Of a DNA stretch of 64,000 nucleotides, positions 9,405 to 21,319 are shown one piece after another (position 1 is the stretch's first letter; each line of letters begins with the position of its first letter). A program made the position numbers and the translations under genes. Location: the NCBI GenBank assembly GCA_947069175.1, contig CAMTDV010000013.1, positions 55,806,610-55,870,609 on the forward strand. Direction: 5' to 3'. A model generated the notes under the pieces. That model was not told the DNA's origin, searched no databases, and saw only the letters and a program-made list of their open reading frames with translations. The stretch is from Scalesia atractyloides (lineage: Eukaryota; Streptophyta; Magnoliopsida; Asterales; Asteraceae).

Positions 9405-10829
9405 ATGTCGGCTAGGCAGCAACGTGGAGGTAGAAGGTCAGGAAGGTCAAACGAACGCTTGGCCACCCAAATCGCAAAACAAATGGCCGCGGTGCTTCCT
9501 GACATCAACAAGCTCTCGCCGAAAATCCCACCAATCCTCCCCATCAAGAAGACTAGAACGTCGACAACCCTCCCTCCAAAAAGTGCTCATACAAACACTT
9601 CAAGTCTTGCGATCCCCGGAATTTGAAGGGACCGAAGGTGTCACTGCTCTCCTCCACTGGTTTGAGGAAATGGAAAACACCTTCTTCAATTGCGATTGTC
9701 CCGAGGATCGCAAGGTACGTTACGCAACCGGGAGACTATTTGGAGTAGCTGTTACCTGGTGGAATACAGAAAAAGGTAAGAGAGGAATCGAAGATGCAAT
9801 GGCCTTAACGTGGGAGGAGTTAAGGGAAATCATGACGAGACGCTTCTGTCCAAGAAGCGAGATCAAAAAGTTAGAGGATGAATTCCACTTGTTAAAGAAA
9901 AAGGAAGGAGATCATACTTCCTACAACAAACGGTTTTTAGAGTTGAACCAAATGGTCCCCAACTTGTTCACCCCAGTATACCGCTTAGTCGAACACTATA
10001 TTCGAGGCCTTCCCTCGAAAATTCAAGACTCAGTTCTAAGCACTTCGCCTGCAACACTTGAAGCTGCTATGGAACTAGCTACCGAGCTTACCGAGAATCG
10101 TATTCGTAACGGCAAATTTAAGGACGAGAAAAAGAAAGCCCCCATTGAGGGCCAAACTTCAAACCATTCCACCTCTTCCTCAAAGTTTGCTAATAAGAGG
10201 AAACGAACACCCGAAACTTTGCTGTCACACAAACAAATTTCCCTATCCCTGCTGCACCCATTACCCGAGTTGCCCCCTCAACTGCACCATATAAGAAGCC
10301 ATACTCCGGCCCATACCCAAAATGCAACCGTTGCCAATACCATCACTTTCCTGATCATCCCTGCCAACATTGCACCGGCTGTGGCCGCGCAGGTCACACC
10401 ATTCAAACCTGTCGCGCGCTTCAGCGAACGAACCGCAATCAACCCTCCACCCAAACCCACCATCAGATAGTGGGTCAAGCCCAACAACCTTTACTCCTAC
10501 CACCTGCCCAACAAGTAGCCCAATCCTACTACCAACCCAACTATCCCATGGTGCAACCTATGCGGGCTTGTTACAACTGTGGAGACCTGAACCACTTCAG
10601 GAACACCTGTCCACGCTTGGTGAACATCATCCATGCCCAAGCTCAAGCTAATCCAGTAAACCAGGCTAACCAAGCTCCTCCACCTGTAAGAGGAAGAGCT
10701 TTCAACATCAACGCTAATCAAGCTAGGGCTGACAACAATGTGGTTAACGGTACGTTTCTCATCAATGGTAGTTATGCATCCATGTTATTTGATACTGGCG
10801 CGGATAAGAGTTTTGTGTCCTTAGAATTT
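9405..10829 (+). pseudogene. gag: Gypsy gag and protease region
   Basis: Structural polyprotein. It starts at ATG 9405 (MSARQQRGGRRSGRS). The frame shifts near 9590 into the retrotransposon capsid domain: ALLHWFEEMENTFF, TWWNTEKG, LTWEELREIMTRRFCP, and LVEHYIRGLP. It shifts back near 10200 into a zinc-binding region. That region has CNRC...HPCQHC, then the CCHC knuckle CTGCGRAGHTIQTC (10371-10412) and a second knuckle CYNCGDLNHFRNTC (10569-10610). The aspartic protease follows with the catalytic LFDTGADKSFVS (Asp at about 10791). An in-frame TAA lies at about 10830. Two close zinc knuckles plus the extra Cys cluster are more than the single knuckle of many gypsy gags. Confidence 0.88.
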
Positions 10830-10832
10830 TAA

Positions 10833-12420
10833 CCCATCCTCAACCAAACTCGTGATACACTCATGGAATCCATAACGGTAGAAGTTGCTGACGAAAAGTT
10901 CATTCGCATCCCTCTTACAAACGGTCAGACTCTACGAATCTTTGGAGAAACCCCTTCGAAAGGACTCAAATTAATGTCCTGTCTTCAAGCCCGAAAATAT
11001 CTCCGCAAGAATTATGTCGCATTCCTAACTCATGTCGTCAAAAAGGGAATCAAGGAGAAGAAACTCGAAGACATCCCAGTAGTAAAAGATTTTCCGCAAG
11101 TTTTTCCTGACGACATTTCAGGACTTCCTCCCGTGAGAGAAGTCGAATTCCGCATTGATCTTATACCTGGAGCTACACCAGTTGCAAAATCTCCTTATAG
11201 GTTAGCCCCATCCGAGATGCAAGAGCTGGCCAGTCAACTGCAAGAGCTGACTGACAAAGGATTCATACGTCCTAGCTCATCGCCTTGGGGTGCACCTGTC
11301 CTTTTTGTGAAAAAGAAAGATGGAACATTTTGCATGTGTATCGACTACAGAGAACTCAACAAGTTAATGGTCAAGAACCGCTACCCATTACCTCGCATCG
11401 ATGATCTTCTAGACCAACTTCAAGGCGCCACCTGTTTTTCAAAAATCGACCTTCGTTCTGGTTATCATCAACTCAGAGTACATGAAGAAGACGTCCCAAA
11501 GACCGCCTTCCGAACTCGTTATGGTCATTATGAATTCATGGTCATGCCATTTGGTTTAACCAACGCCCCAGCTGTCTTCATGGATCTAATGAACAGAGTC
11601 TGCAAACCCTATCTCGACCGTTTTGTTATAGTCTTCATCGACGACATCCTCATCTACTCAAAGTCTAAGTCTGATCATGAACGACACCTTCGACTCATCC
11701 TTACACTCTTAAGGACAGAAAAGTTGTACGCTAAGTTTTCGAAATGTGAATTCTGGTTAAGGGAAGTACAATTCCTTGGACACGTCGTCAATGACAAGGG
11801 AATTCATGTTGATCCCTCAAAAATCAAGGCAGTACAGGAATGGCAAGCGCCACGTACACCTACCGAAGTATCATTTCTTGGTTTGGCTGGTTATTATCGC
11901 CGTTTCATTGCAAATTTCTCCCGTATCGCTGTACCACTCACGGCTTTAACACATAAAGGAAAACCCTTCATATGGGGACCCAAACAAGAAGAAGCCTTCC
12001 AAACTCTAAAGCAAAAACTCTGTGACGCACCTATCCTCACACTTCCTGAAGGTTGTGATGACTTCGTGGTTTATTGCGACGCGTCAGGGCAAGGACTAGG
12101 CTGTGTACTGATGCAAAGAGGAAAAGTGATAGCTTATGCTTCTAGACAACTCAAAATTCATGAGTAGAACTACACCACCCACGACCTAGAACTTGGAGCC
12201 GTTTTGTTCGCTCTTAAGATATGGAGACATTACCTCTACGGTACTAAGTGTGAAATATACACTGACCATAAGAGCCTCCAACATATCTTCATCCAAAAGG
12301 AGTTGAACATGAGGCAACGAAGATGGGTCGAACTTCTTAATGACTACGACTGTGAAATTCGGTACCATCCGGGTAAGGCAAACGTGGTGGCCGATGCGCT
12401 CAGTCGAAAGGGTTATGCGA
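10833..12420 (+). pseudogene. pol: Gypsy reverse transcriptase and RNase H
   Basis: It copies element RNA into DNA and degrades the RNA strand. It is open from 10863 to 12167 in the same frame as the protease. RT shows FPDDISGLPP, SPWGAPVLFVKKKDG, YRELNKL and KIDLRSGYHQ, with the catalytic FIDD at 11634-11645, then FLGHVV and GYYRRFI. RNase H begins at YCDASGQGLG (about 12073). It is interrupted by a TAG at 12165-12167 and resumes with the ELGAVLFALK and TDHKSLQ blocks, ending at about DALSRKG (12410). A frameshift follows before integrase. Only one stop interrupts RT-RNase H, so this is a fairly young copy. Confidence 0.92.
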
Positions 12421-12436
12421 ACTCCATTCGTCTTCT

Positions 12437-13793
12437 ATGTTTGCAAATCATAACCGACATCAAAGATCAAATTCGAGAAGCTCAACATGTTTCAGTAACG
12501 GAAAACGACGTACGCAAGGAGCCGACAAGATGTATCAAGACCTTCGATACACCTACTGGTGGCCTGGAATGAAAAAGGATATTGCTGTTTTTGTTTCCAA
12601 GTGCCTTACATGTTCCAAAGTAAAAGCTGAACATCAAAGACCCTCAGGACTTCTGGTCCAACCTGAAATACCTGTATGGAAGTGGGAAAACATAACCATG
12701 GACTTCATTATCGGGTTACCTCGCACCTCCGGTGGGTATGACACTATATGGGTAATCATTGATCGTCTTACAAAATCAGCTCACTTCATTCCGATTCGCG
12801 AGGACTTCAAGAATGAGAAGTTAGCTCGTATCTACATCAGCGAGATCGTAAGCCGTCATGGTGTACCGTTTAGCATTATTTCAGATCGTGATGGTCGTTT
12901 CACTTCACGAACATGGAAAGCCGTACAAGCCGCTTTGGGTACACGATTAGACCTCAGTACCGCTTATCATCCTCAAACTGATGGACAATCTGAACGCACC
13001 ATCCAAACTCTTGAAGATATGCTTCGAGCATGTGTCATAGACTTCAAGGGAAATTGGGACGCTCATCTACCATTAGTTGAATTTTCATACAACAACAGCT
13101 ATCATTCAAGTATCGGCATGGCACCTTTCGAAGCTTTATATAGTCATAAGTGCCGATCTCCAGTATGTTGGAACGAAATTGGAGAAGCTAAAATCACCGG
13201 TCCAGAATTGATTCAAGAAACCACAGACAAGATCCATCAAATTCGAAACAATCTTCTAGCGGCACAAAGTCGTCAAAAGAGTTATGCAGACAAACGACGA
13301 AAGCCTTTGGAGTTTAACATTGGTGATCATGTACTTTTAAAAGTATCACCGTGGAAGGGAGTAGTTCGTTTTGGTCAGAAGCGTAAGCTAGCACCACACT
13401 ACTAGGACCTTTCAAGATACTCGAAAGAGTAGGACCTGTAGCATACAAGCTTGACCTACCAGAAGAACTCAACAGAATTCACCCCACATTCCACGTATCA
13501 AACTTGAAGAAGTGCCTCGCCGATGAAAACCTCCATATTCCCCTGGAAGATATTCAAATCGATGAATCTATGCACTTCATTGAAAGATCAGTAGAGATCA
13601 TGGACTTCGGAGAAAAACGTTTAAGACGGAGTCGTATTCCAATTGTTAGGGTACGCTGGGAGTCGAAACGAGGACCTGAGTTTACTTGGGAACGTGAAGA
13701 CTCAATGCGCGAAAATACCCGCATCTTTTTCCTGTTACCACTACTACTTAAATTTCGGGACGAAATTTCTAAAAGTAGGGGATACTGTAACAT
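12437..13793 (+). pseudogene. int: Gypsy integrase with chromodomain-like tail
   Basis: It inserts element DNA into the chromosome. The part open at 12437-13405 has the end of the zinc-binding domain (WWPGMKKDI...CLTCSKVKAEH). The catalytic core has the first Asp in MDFIIGLPR, the second in ISDRDGRF, and the Glu in TDGQSERTIQTLED. SPWKGVVRFG in the C-terminal domain follows. A stop at about 13403 and a frameshift precede the rest (DPFKILERVGPVAYKLDLP, HVSNLKKCL). The tail has RIPIVRVRWESKRGPEFTWERE, where two aromatic Trp residues resemble a degenerate chromodomain as in chromoviruses. The ORF continues a few codons into the LTR. Confidence 0.88.
13772..13785 (+). other. Gypsy polypurine tract
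   Basis: AAAGTAGGGGA followed by TAC, immediately before the 3' LTR TGTAACATCC. It is the expected primer for plus-strand synthesis. Confidence 0.8.
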
Positions 13794-16401
13794 CCGTCGA
13801 AAAACGGGTTTTCAAAACCCGCTTCGTTTATTAATCGAATAATCAGTTTCAATTTTTCGTTGCTTATTTAATGCCCATTTTAATTTTAAACAATACATAA
13901 CTAATAAACATATTAGAATATGGAAACTTAAATTGTTAAAAAGTAAAAATAAAGTGAATAAAAAAGAAATCAGGCTGCCGGGTTTCGAACCCGGGCCAGC
14001 CGGAAGATTTAATTAGCAAATACTTAACCACTCCGCCACTGCTGTTTTTGTGTAATCAAGGAAGCAAATAAAACCTTAAGTTCACCGTGAATCTATCTGT
14101 TTGCCCAAAACTGAAACCGATAATCGGCTTTCAACTTTCCAGACGTTTGAGTGTTCGCTATTACTGATTATAACCGATGAAACCATTTCGACCCACGTTC
14201 TTAATCAATTCAGTCTTTATTGAACTTGATTCATATAATTTTCGGGTTTAATAACCGAAATCAATTACTTCCTGATTTTCAATAACAATATCATCATCTC
14301 ACGACTCAGAAACACTCACAGAACCTCCAATTTCACTTTCGCTCTATTTTCTGTTCGTCGGAAACGCTTTCTGATATCACCGGACTTTCACCGGAAAACC
14401 GTGACATTCATCGAAACGGTAAAGTTCTCAATTCTTTCATCTTATATATATGTTAGACTTATACTAACTCAAAACCTTCAACCAGAATCGGTTCCAGGCT
14501 ACGATACCGGATAATCTGCAACCGCCGGAAAATTTCTGAAAATTTCGAAATCACGCTGTGAATCAGTATGAGCATCTAAACTCTCTATAACTCTTGTTTA
14601 GTCATTCAATTTCACAATTAGTTAATCAAAACTGTTAATTGGTCCGCTCAGACGGAGTTCATAAAACAGAGCCGACGACTTTGCCGGAGTTCTGAGAAAA
14701 ATCATCTTTCCGGTACATTCATTTCCAAAACCTTCTCTATCCATTTCATTTTAATCATTTATATGTCCGTCAATCGAATTAAACAAGAACAGTAGAATAA
14801 ATCGTTGTCTGTGTTTTTGAACGAAGAAGGTGAAGTCGAACATTAGGTATAAGTTTAATTAAAACAAGATATTAAACCGGGTTAGACACACAGTCCAGCG
14901 GTGGACTGTGTGCTCAAACAAAACAAATGTCTCGAGTTCGATCCCTGACACGACCCTATCCTCTGAAATAAAAATGTTCTTTTTTTTAAACCGAATCGTA
15001 TTAATTCGCTGTAAGATGTTAAGTTTAATAAAAACCAGTATTTTAACCAGGTTAGACACACAGTCCAGCGGTGGACTGTGTGCAATGTTAAACAACGGGT
15101 CCCGGGTTCGAGACCTGTTATGTGCACCGGTTCGACGTAATTAAAATTCTTTTTAAAATAAATGAATTCTGAATAAATTAAATAGTATATAAATATAATT
15201 AAAAACAGAAATATTTCGGGTTAGACACGTAGCTCAGTTGGTATAGCTGCGTGCACGCGTACGGAAGGTCACAAGTTCGAGCCTCACCCAGCGCATACAT
15301 ATACAAGTCCGAACCGGTCAACAGTCAAAGTCAACGGTCAACGGTCAACCCAAAAAGTCAACATTTTTTTATATTTTTATTTATTTATTTAAATTAAAAA
15401 TCAATTAAAAATACTTAAAAATAATGTTTTTTAAAGTTAGAAAATAACCTTAAACTCACAAAAATAAATCTAAAAACCCTATAAAAATTATTAATAAAAT
15501 CCACTTATTTACCGTACCTTTTCGTTATTATTTAGGTTAGTTATTCCTCGTCGATCAACCCTCTAAACTCGTGCGCATTCAACATCATCAAACGAACGCA
15601 CCCAATGTGAGTGAATCTCTACAAATTCCCCGTTTTAATCACTTTTTGGGGGTATCATGTGTCTTATTATTTATTTCATTTAAACACTTGTGCATCCATC
15701 ATATCCATGATCAAATGTGTATTCAACATGTATCAACTGTTTGTGTGGTTAATGTTTAGATTAAATTTATCATTTTCAGTACATACATCATCATAGGCCG
15801 TCTGTTCCCCATTACCTATGAGCGGAACCGTTCCCCATTACCTATGAGCGTGAACGAGGCGTTGCCAACATACGATCGGCTCCGTTTGATTGAGCCTTGA
15901 TCGCACATACATCATCATAAGCCGTCCGTTCCCCATTACCTATGAGCGGAACGTGACGTTGCCAACATATACATTATCATTCATGTCATTTGCTCATGCA
16001 AGGTGGTTTGTTGTTTGTTATTGTATGTTTATTTACGTTTGCTCACATATGATTATTGCACAAGTTTTCAATATTAAATATAACAAGAAATCAATAATAA
16101 ATGTTTTCTAACAAGGTTCACTCGCCAACTTTTGTTGACCCAAAAACCCCCATTTTTACACATGATACAGGTGATCCAGTTGCAGCAAGAATCATATAGG
16201 ACGGCTTAGAAGAATAAATCGGTTTAGGCTTTGGATTTTTTATTTAGTTACTTTTTCTTTGTAATTGTATGAACTTGTTTGGAATATTGAAGTTGTAATT
16301 TTGAATTTAATAAATATGAAACATATTTGTAAACATCATGAGCTTTGGTGATAACCCAATTATGCCCCGACTCATATTCCGCTGCGGGTCGGGGTGTGAC
16401 A
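13786..16401 (+). repeat. 3' LTR of the gypsy element
   Basis: Starts TGTAACATCCG and ends GGTGTGACA, 2,616 bases. It carries the same four tRNA-like modules (13972-14044 minus strand; hairpins at 14887-14912 and 15057-15082; 15218-15295) and a three-unit minisatellite. The hairpins of modules 2 and 3 are identical in both LTRs. CTACA follows as the target duplication. Confidence 0.95.
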
Positions 16402-17804
16402 CTACAAATCACTCAACCGTGATATAATTAAAGAAAAAGAAAAAGTTTTGAAAATAAATCAAGAACCGAAAGAAAATGAGGCTGCATATCAGCGAAAGTT
16501 GAATTCAACCATAGCGAAATGCAGACTCTAAAGGAATTTGTTTTCAGAAAAGATTTTATCATAAATGATTTGACCGAAAAGCTAGAAAAATCTCAAAACG
16601 AAAAAAATAAGTTATAAATCATTATTGATAAATGGAAAATTAGCCAAAAAGCACTGGTTGACACTGTAAACTGCCAACGACCGACATTCATAAAGGATGA
16701 AATTGGATATAAAGATAAATTGGGAAACGAAAGAAAATTATTTCCTCCTCCGCACAGTAAAAATTATGTTCCTATGCCATCTCCTCATCCTAAGAACGAC
16801 TTAATCAATAAAAATGATCTTTTGGATTAAAGTATTTTTTATAAATCCGAAAAAAAAATAACCTTTCTGAAAGTAATGCAGATCTGTGCGAGAGTAAGGA
16901 AGATGTGTGCGATTGGGAAGATGATTGTGGAGGGATGAAAAGAAGAATAGGCTATTCAGGCGACAGTTGTTCAACTGTTAACTGGTTCGCCTGGAATTTT
17001 GATAAGACGAACAAAATTTCTATTCGAGATAACTGTAATAGTTTATCTAGGATGGATGATTGTAATGGCTGTATGCCTAAATTGACAATTCAGGATGACT
17101 GTAATTGCAATGTGCCTACACTTAAGGCGCACAACCAAGGGTTCGCCAAGGTTGAGGGTCATGACCTAAACATTGCTCTTAATGATGAAAATGTTATGCT
17201 TGAATCTCCTGTATTTGTGCCAGAGTTAAAGAAAAACAGTTTTGGAAAATTCCTTACAGAGGAAATTCCAGAATTTGTTCCATCAGTTGCAGGTACATCA
17301 GAGACTCGTAAAGATTTCACTGAAGATTCAAGCACAACAATTTCAGAAAGCGATGAAGAAAGGTCAGATGAAAGTCAAGAATCAATTTCCTCATCAGACA
17401 GTGAGCACAGTGAAGTCAACATTGAAGATAAACATCATCCTGAAGAGAAACTGAAGAGAGCTAAAGATTCAAGCCACATTACATCATCAAACTCCTCAAG
17501 ATGCTCCAGACTCTCATCACATACATCATCTTCACACTCAGCACCCAGGAAGAAAAGATCGAGTCAAAAACAATGTTTTCGCTGTGGTCATTTAGGACAT
17601 ATGGCGAAACATTGTAAAAGCAAGAAATTTTCTAAACCTAGTCAAGATCTAGTTAAAAGTTTTACTGATCAATTTGACAGTTTAAAGAAATCAGTAAAAT
17701 ACATAGTTGATTCAACCTGTTTTTGGAAAAGAAAAGACAACACTGTTGTTCAAAATCATGATAGAACGAATGTAAAGCAAGTCTGGGTTCCAAAAACTAG
17801 CTAA
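16402..17804 (+). pseudogene. SIRE-like gag linker with second zinc knuckle
   Basis: Continuation of the interrupted SIRE-like gag-pol. The first 450 bases are Lys/Glu/Asn-rich and broken by stops. The stretch 16905-17804 is open (299 residues). It has an acidic Ser-rich segment (SDEERSDESQESISSSDSEH, about 17350-17410), a Ser-rich segment, and the CCHC knuckle CFRCGHLGHMAKHC (about 17574-17615). It ends KQVWVPKTS just before the protease. Two zinc knuckles far apart also occur in the minus-strand copia at 47276-52811, so this is a shared design. Confidence 0.82.
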
Positions 17805-17867
17805 TTGTACATATTTTTTGTTGTTGTTGTATAACAGAATAAAATTCAGAAATGGCTTCGGATGCTC

Positions 17868-18842
17868 ATGGAGTATATATGGCACGTTGACAGCGGTTGC
17901 TCCAGGCACATGACTGGGCTAAAGGATCTGCTTACCAACTTTCGAGTTATTGATGGTGACTTTGTATCCTTTGGCGGAGACGAAAAGGGAGGAAAAATCG
18001 TCAGAATGGGTGACGTCGTGTCACAAGCACTCACTTTGGAGAATGTGAACTATGTTCTATAATTGTGTTACAATCTTATGAGTGTCTCACAAGTCTATGA
18101 CAAAGGAATTGCAGTGCTGTTCAATGACATGGAGTGCTTATTCCTTAAACCCGGTTACTTCATCCCAAAAGAGATGATCATGCTTAGAGCTCCCCATCAA
18201 AATAACACCTACGTGCTAAATATGAAGAATGCCAAATCAAATGAGCCAATGACATGTCTTATGTCAAAAGCATCTGAATCGGAATCACTGCTGTGGCATA
18301 GGCATTTGGGGCATGTGAATTTAAAGAACATAAATAAACTTTCTAAATTAAATCTAGTAATAGGTTTACCTATGAAAGATTTTCCTTTTTCAGAAAAGTG
18401 CATCGCATGTGCCCAAGGAAAGCAGCATAAAGAGCCTCATAAGTCCAAAGCAGTGAATACGATATATGCTCCTCTGCAATTACTTCACATGGATCTTTTT
18501 AGCCCAATTAGCGTTAAAAGTTTAGCTAAAAGATCTTATTGTTTGGTGATTACAGATGATTTCTCACGGTTTTCATGGGTATTCTTTCTTGAAGCCAAAA
18601 GCGAAATGGCATCCATTCTGAAGAGCTTCATTTCCATGATTGAAAACGTGATCAAGCTGAAAGTCAACTCCATCAGAAGCGACAATGGAACTGAATTTAA
18701 AAATCATACGTTTGTCTCCTTCTGTGAAGATAACGGAATTCACCTCCAATACAGCGCTGCCAGGACTCCTCAGCAAAACGGGGTAGCAGAACGCAAAAAA
18801 CAGAACTCTCATCGAAGCTGCAAGAACTATGCTTGTCGACTC
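17868..18842 (+). pseudogene. pol: SIRE-like protease and integrase core
   Basis: The aspartic protease starts with WHVDSGCSRHMTG (about 17880; copia proteases use D-S-G). It runs to NYVL, where TAA at about 18060-18062 interrupts, and resumes at LCYNLMSVSQVYDKG. The pre-integrase zinc domain follows: LWHRHLGHVN and CIACAQGKQHKEPH give the HHCC set. The integrase core has Asp in LLHMDLFSP, Asp in IRSDNGTEFKN, and Glu in TPQQNGVAERKK. A one-base gain in an A-run near 18797 shifts the frame; integrase continues from 18829 in another frame. Confidence 0.9.
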
Positions 18843-19370
18843 TAAGCTTCCCATAATCTTCTGGGCTGAAGCGGACAACACAGCATGCTATGTTTTGAAT
18901 CATGTTCTTATCGTCAAACCTCACGGAAAGACAGCCTATGAACTACTTTTCAAAAGGAAGCCTCTGATAGATTTCTTAAAACCGTTCGGGTGTTCATGCA
19001 CACTTCTCAACACTGAAGACAATCTCATCAAGTTTGAAGCAGTCGGTGACGTATGCTACTTCATGGGCTATTCATCTTCTCAAAAGGCATATCGAGTCTA
19101 CAACAAACAGACCAAGATGGTGATTAAATCATACTACGTTGATTTTCAAGAAGGAAACTCCTCTAACACTGGAAGCGCTCTGAACTGGTTTTATGACGTG
19201 GATATTATATTCAACACTTTCAGTATCAATGAACCCATCACTGAATCGAATCTGCAGAATCCACTCCGTTGGAACCTTTGTTTGTTACCTCAGACATTGG
19301 TTTTACTCTATTTACAACCCGTTTCACCCTTGCCTCTGCCTCTCCTACTCTTCCGGTGTTCGAAGTAAAT
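18829..19370 (+). pseudogene. pol: SIRE-like integrase C-terminal part
   Basis: Frame-shifted continuation of integrase. MLVDSKLPIIFWAEADNTACYVLN, then KTAYELLFKRKPLIDFLKPFG and YFMGYSSSQKAYRVYN, are the standard copia blocks after the catalytic Glu. The link to RT (up to about 19600) is Pro/Ser/Thr-rich and changes frame again near 19270. Confidence 0.85.
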
Positions 19371-19589
19371 GGTGACACATCTGCTGAGAATGCATCTACA
19401 CATGATGATTCTTCTTCACAGCAGGCTGTGGATCAACCACCCAAAGAAGACGAAACTCCAATCATCTACGTCGATGAACACTTTTCTAATCTGCCTCAAC
19501 AAGTTGAAACTCACACCAATGCAGGTTACAAGACCAATCGAAACCATCCAAATGAAAATGTCATCGGTTCTGTTGAAGATGGAGTTTTA

Positions 19590-21117
19590 ACACATGGTCA
19601 AACGCATACCATCAACAGGACTGTTTGCAGCCTTTGTTTCGCAGTCTGTCCCAAGGGATATCGAAGAAGCTATTCAAGATTCAAGTTGGGTACAAGCTAT
19701 GCAGGAAGAATTGGCACAATTTCGAAACTTAAAGTCTGGGAACTCGTTGACCTACCAGACGGAAAGTATCCAATTGGTACCAAGTGGGTGTTTCGTAACA
19801 AGATGGATGATCGTGTTGTCGTTATCAAGAATAAGGCTAGATTAGCAGTTCAAGGGTTTCGACAAGAAGAGGGAATTGACTACGAGGAAGTTTTTGCACC
19901 TGTTACACGGTTAGAAGCCATCAGAATCTTCTTATCCTATGCCTCGTTTAAAAACCTTTAGGTGTTTAAAATGGATGTAAGGAGTGCTTTTCTGTATGGG
20001 AAAGTGAAAGAAGAAGTTTATGTTTGTCAACCTCCAGGTTTTGAAGATCCTCATTCTCCCACGAAATACTACAAGCTTGACAAAGCTCTCTATGGTCTTC
20101 ACCAAGCTCCTAGAGCATGGTACGAGACTTTGTCAACATATCTTCTAGAGTGTGGATACTCAAGAGGCAAAATTGACATGACTCTCTTCACAAAAAAGAT
20201 TGGAGAAGATGTGATGTTGGTTCAAATCTACGTAGACGATATCATTTTTGGTCGACAGATGAAGCCCTTTGCAAAGAATTCGAGAAGGTGATGAAAGCGA
20301 AGTTCGAGATGAGTATGATAGGAGAACTCGCGTTTTTCTGAGGACTATAAGTGAAGCAACGAAAGGATGGTATTCTCATTCATCAGGCTAAGTATATCAG
20401 AGATATTCTTTCCAAATATAACATGAATGATTGCAAATCCGCAAGCACTCCTTTTGCTGCTTAGACGGAACTCAATTCAGATCTTCAAGGAAGCCAGTGA
20501 ACAAATCTCTCTATCGCTCAATGATTGGCTCGTTAATGTATCTGACCGCTAGTAGGCCTGACATAATGTGGGTTGTCTGTCTTTGTGCCCGCTTTCAGAA
20601 GAATCCCAAAGAATCGCATGATGCTGCCATCAAGAGAATCTTTCGCTATCTCAAAGGAACTCAAAAGCTTCGTTTGTGGTATCCTAAAGATAATAATTTT
20701 GATCTAATAGCTTACTCTGACAGTGATCATGCAGGTTGCAAAGTAGACAGAAAATCTGTCTCCGGAGGCTGCCAATTCTTGGGAAATCGTCTTATTTCGT
20801 GGTAGAGTAAAAAGCAGACAAAAGTCTCTACATCTACCGCTCATGCTGAATACACGACAGCTTACAGTTGCTGTTCACAAATCCTTTGGATACAGAATAA
20901 GTTGTTGGATTATGGGATCAACATCATGAAGACTCTGATATTCATCGACAATGAAGCGTGTCTGGGGATTGTGAAGAATCCCATCCACCACTCAAGAACG
21001 AAACACGTCGAAATTCACATTCATGCGATTAGAGATGCGTACGAGAAAGGATACATCCAAGTGGTGCCAGTGGATTCAGTGCAACAAAACTGGTATATTT
21101 ACGAAAGCCTTCGATAA
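19590..21117 (+). pseudogene. pol: SIRE-like reverse transcriptase and RNase H
   Basis: Copia RT: WVQAMQEELAQF, then GTKWVFRNK, LAVQGFRQEEGIDYEEVFAP and RLEAIRIFL. TAG at about 19959-19961 interrupts, followed by KMDVRSAFLYGK, QPPGFEDP, LYGLHQAPRAWY, and the catalytic IYVDDIIFG (about 20227-20255). Frameshifts and stops lie at about 20277-20470. RNase H follows: MIGSLMYLTASRPDIM, YSDSDHAGCKVDRKS, a TAG at about 20803, TSTAHAEYT, IDNEACLGIVKNP, and HVEIHIHAIRDAYEKG near the end. The order after integrase confirms a copia element. It is clearly inactive. Confidence 0.9.
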
Positions 21118-21185
21118 AGCTCGATTCAAAAGTTGGTAACCTGGTTGAAAATGGTGAATTTCCTTGAGTGGAATTGACTTTTGGT

Positions 21186-21313
21186 AAAAAAAAGGGGGGG
21201 GTTTCATAATAAATAACAATCTCATAAAATGTGTCCAACAAAAAGATTTTCTGCAAGGTTAAAATTTCTTTTCAAGCAATGGATTCTCGAATATAAAATT
21301 TTAAGGGGGGGAA
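21186..21313 (+). other. Polypurine tracts just after SIRE-like pol
   Basis: AAAAAAAAGGGGGGGG at 21186-21201 and AAGGGGGGGAAG near 21303 follow RNase H by 70-200 bases, where an ordinary copia element would have its 3' polypurine tract and LTR. Here 4.5 kb with the extra ORF follows before the LTR, which has its own tract (TATGGGGATA, 25871). Confidence 0.6.
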
Positions 21314-21319
21314 GTTTTA

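Larger units (their letters stand above)
5949..16401 (+). mobile_element. Complete chromovirus-like Ty3/gypsy retrotransposon
   Basis: A 10,453-base element with LTRs at both ends (5949-8588 and 13786-16401), flanked by a perfect 5-base target duplication CTACA (5944-5948 and 16402-16406). Inside are a Met primer site, gag, protease, RT, RNase H, integrase and a C-terminal chromodomain-like tail, then a polypurine tract. The gypsy order (RT before integrase) and the large LTRs suggest the Tekay/Del chromovirus group. The LTRs differ by roughly 2% over the first 345 bases that I compared, less than the LTRs of the SIRE-like element it interrupts, as expected for a later insertion. It has the same orientation as its host element. 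Confidence 0.93.
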
